Source: Clostridium saudiense
GTDB taxonomy: Bacteria; Bacillota; Clostridia; Clostridiales; Clostridiaceae
DNA: 57,101 bases
Direction of reading: 5' to 3'
Assembly: GCF_000577815.1 (NCBI RefSeq)
Contig: NZ_CBYM010000022.1
Location: 1-57,101 of the forward strand
This document shows, piece by piece, positions 57,071-57,101 of this stretch. Numbering within the stretch: position 1 is the first letter of the stretch; the number at the start of each line of letters is the position of its first letter. Made by a program: the position numbers and the translations under genes. The notes beneath the pieces were generated by a model, which did no database searches, had not been told where the DNA came from, and was given only the letters and a program-made list of their open reading frames with translations.

Positions 57071-57101
57071 ATATTAAATAGATAATAAATAAAAATTAAA
57101 T

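Overview
The window is strongly AT-rich, with short intergenic gaps, AGGAGG-type ribosome binding sites and many hairpin plus T-run terminators. With a spore germination receptor subunit, a flagellin lysine methylase, a Bce-type resistance module, tyrosyl T-box and preQ1 riboswitches, and a LicT-controlled beta-glucoside PTS, it looks like a chromosomal segment of a spore-forming Clostridium sensu stricto (cluster I). The species cannot be named from the sequence alone. No rRNA, tRNA, IS element, prophage or CRISPR array was seen. Most genes lie on the minus strand.

Region 1 (1-8.4 kb) is accessory in character. It holds two ABC-F ribosome-protection-type ATPases, each behind a leader with an intrinsic terminator (probable attenuators). 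It also holds a NUDIX hydrolase, a HepT-MntA (HEPN/nucleotidyltransferase) toxin-antitoxin pair, a P-loop kinase-like gene broken by one in-frame amber codon, and a divergent guanylate-kinase-like gene. Region 2 (8.4-13.4 kb) holds recA behind a 5' hairpin, a DUF1622 membrane protein, a short Ppx/GppA phosphatase, a 60-residue winged-helix-like protein, a WYL-type regulator and an unrecognised gene.

Region 3 (13.6-18.7 kb) is a complete Bce module: response regulator, intramembrane-sensing kinase, ABC ATPase and FtsX-like permease. A tandem TTAC-N6-GTAA operator candidate sits before the transporter genes, and a 29-residue small peptide gene sits upstream of the regulator. Region 4 (19-27.8 kb) holds a monocistronic gerA-type gene, a thioredoxin-like protein, a degraded HsmA-family gene, a DUF2798 protein, tyrS with a textbook T-box, an orphan membrane histidine kinase, a FliB-type methylase and a histidine phosphatase.

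Region 5 (27.9-36.3 kb) holds a cytoplasmic propeller-like repeat protein, a MarR-FUSC efflux pair with a clear operator, a MATE exporter, a DUF362 protein, an ECF S component under a palindromic operator, and a preQ1 riboswitch controlling queT-queF. Region 6 (36.3-40.6 kb) is a four-gene cluster: a 22-residue-repeat protein, a MoxR-like AAA+ ATPase, a metallopeptidase-like/VWA protein and a TPR protein. It is the best candidate for an incompletely described system.

Region 7 (41-50.1 kb) holds an Xaa-Pro aminopeptidase, a 48-residue cysteine-rich protein, an HD-GYP regulator with a degenerate receiver, an overlapping YibE/F pair, YqeY, a patatin-like lipase and a three-gene set around a small Ser/Thr kinase. 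Region 8 (50.2-57.1 kb) is licT-bglP-bglA with two RAT antiterminator sites, followed by cstA behind a promoter with a perfect 15-base palindrome.
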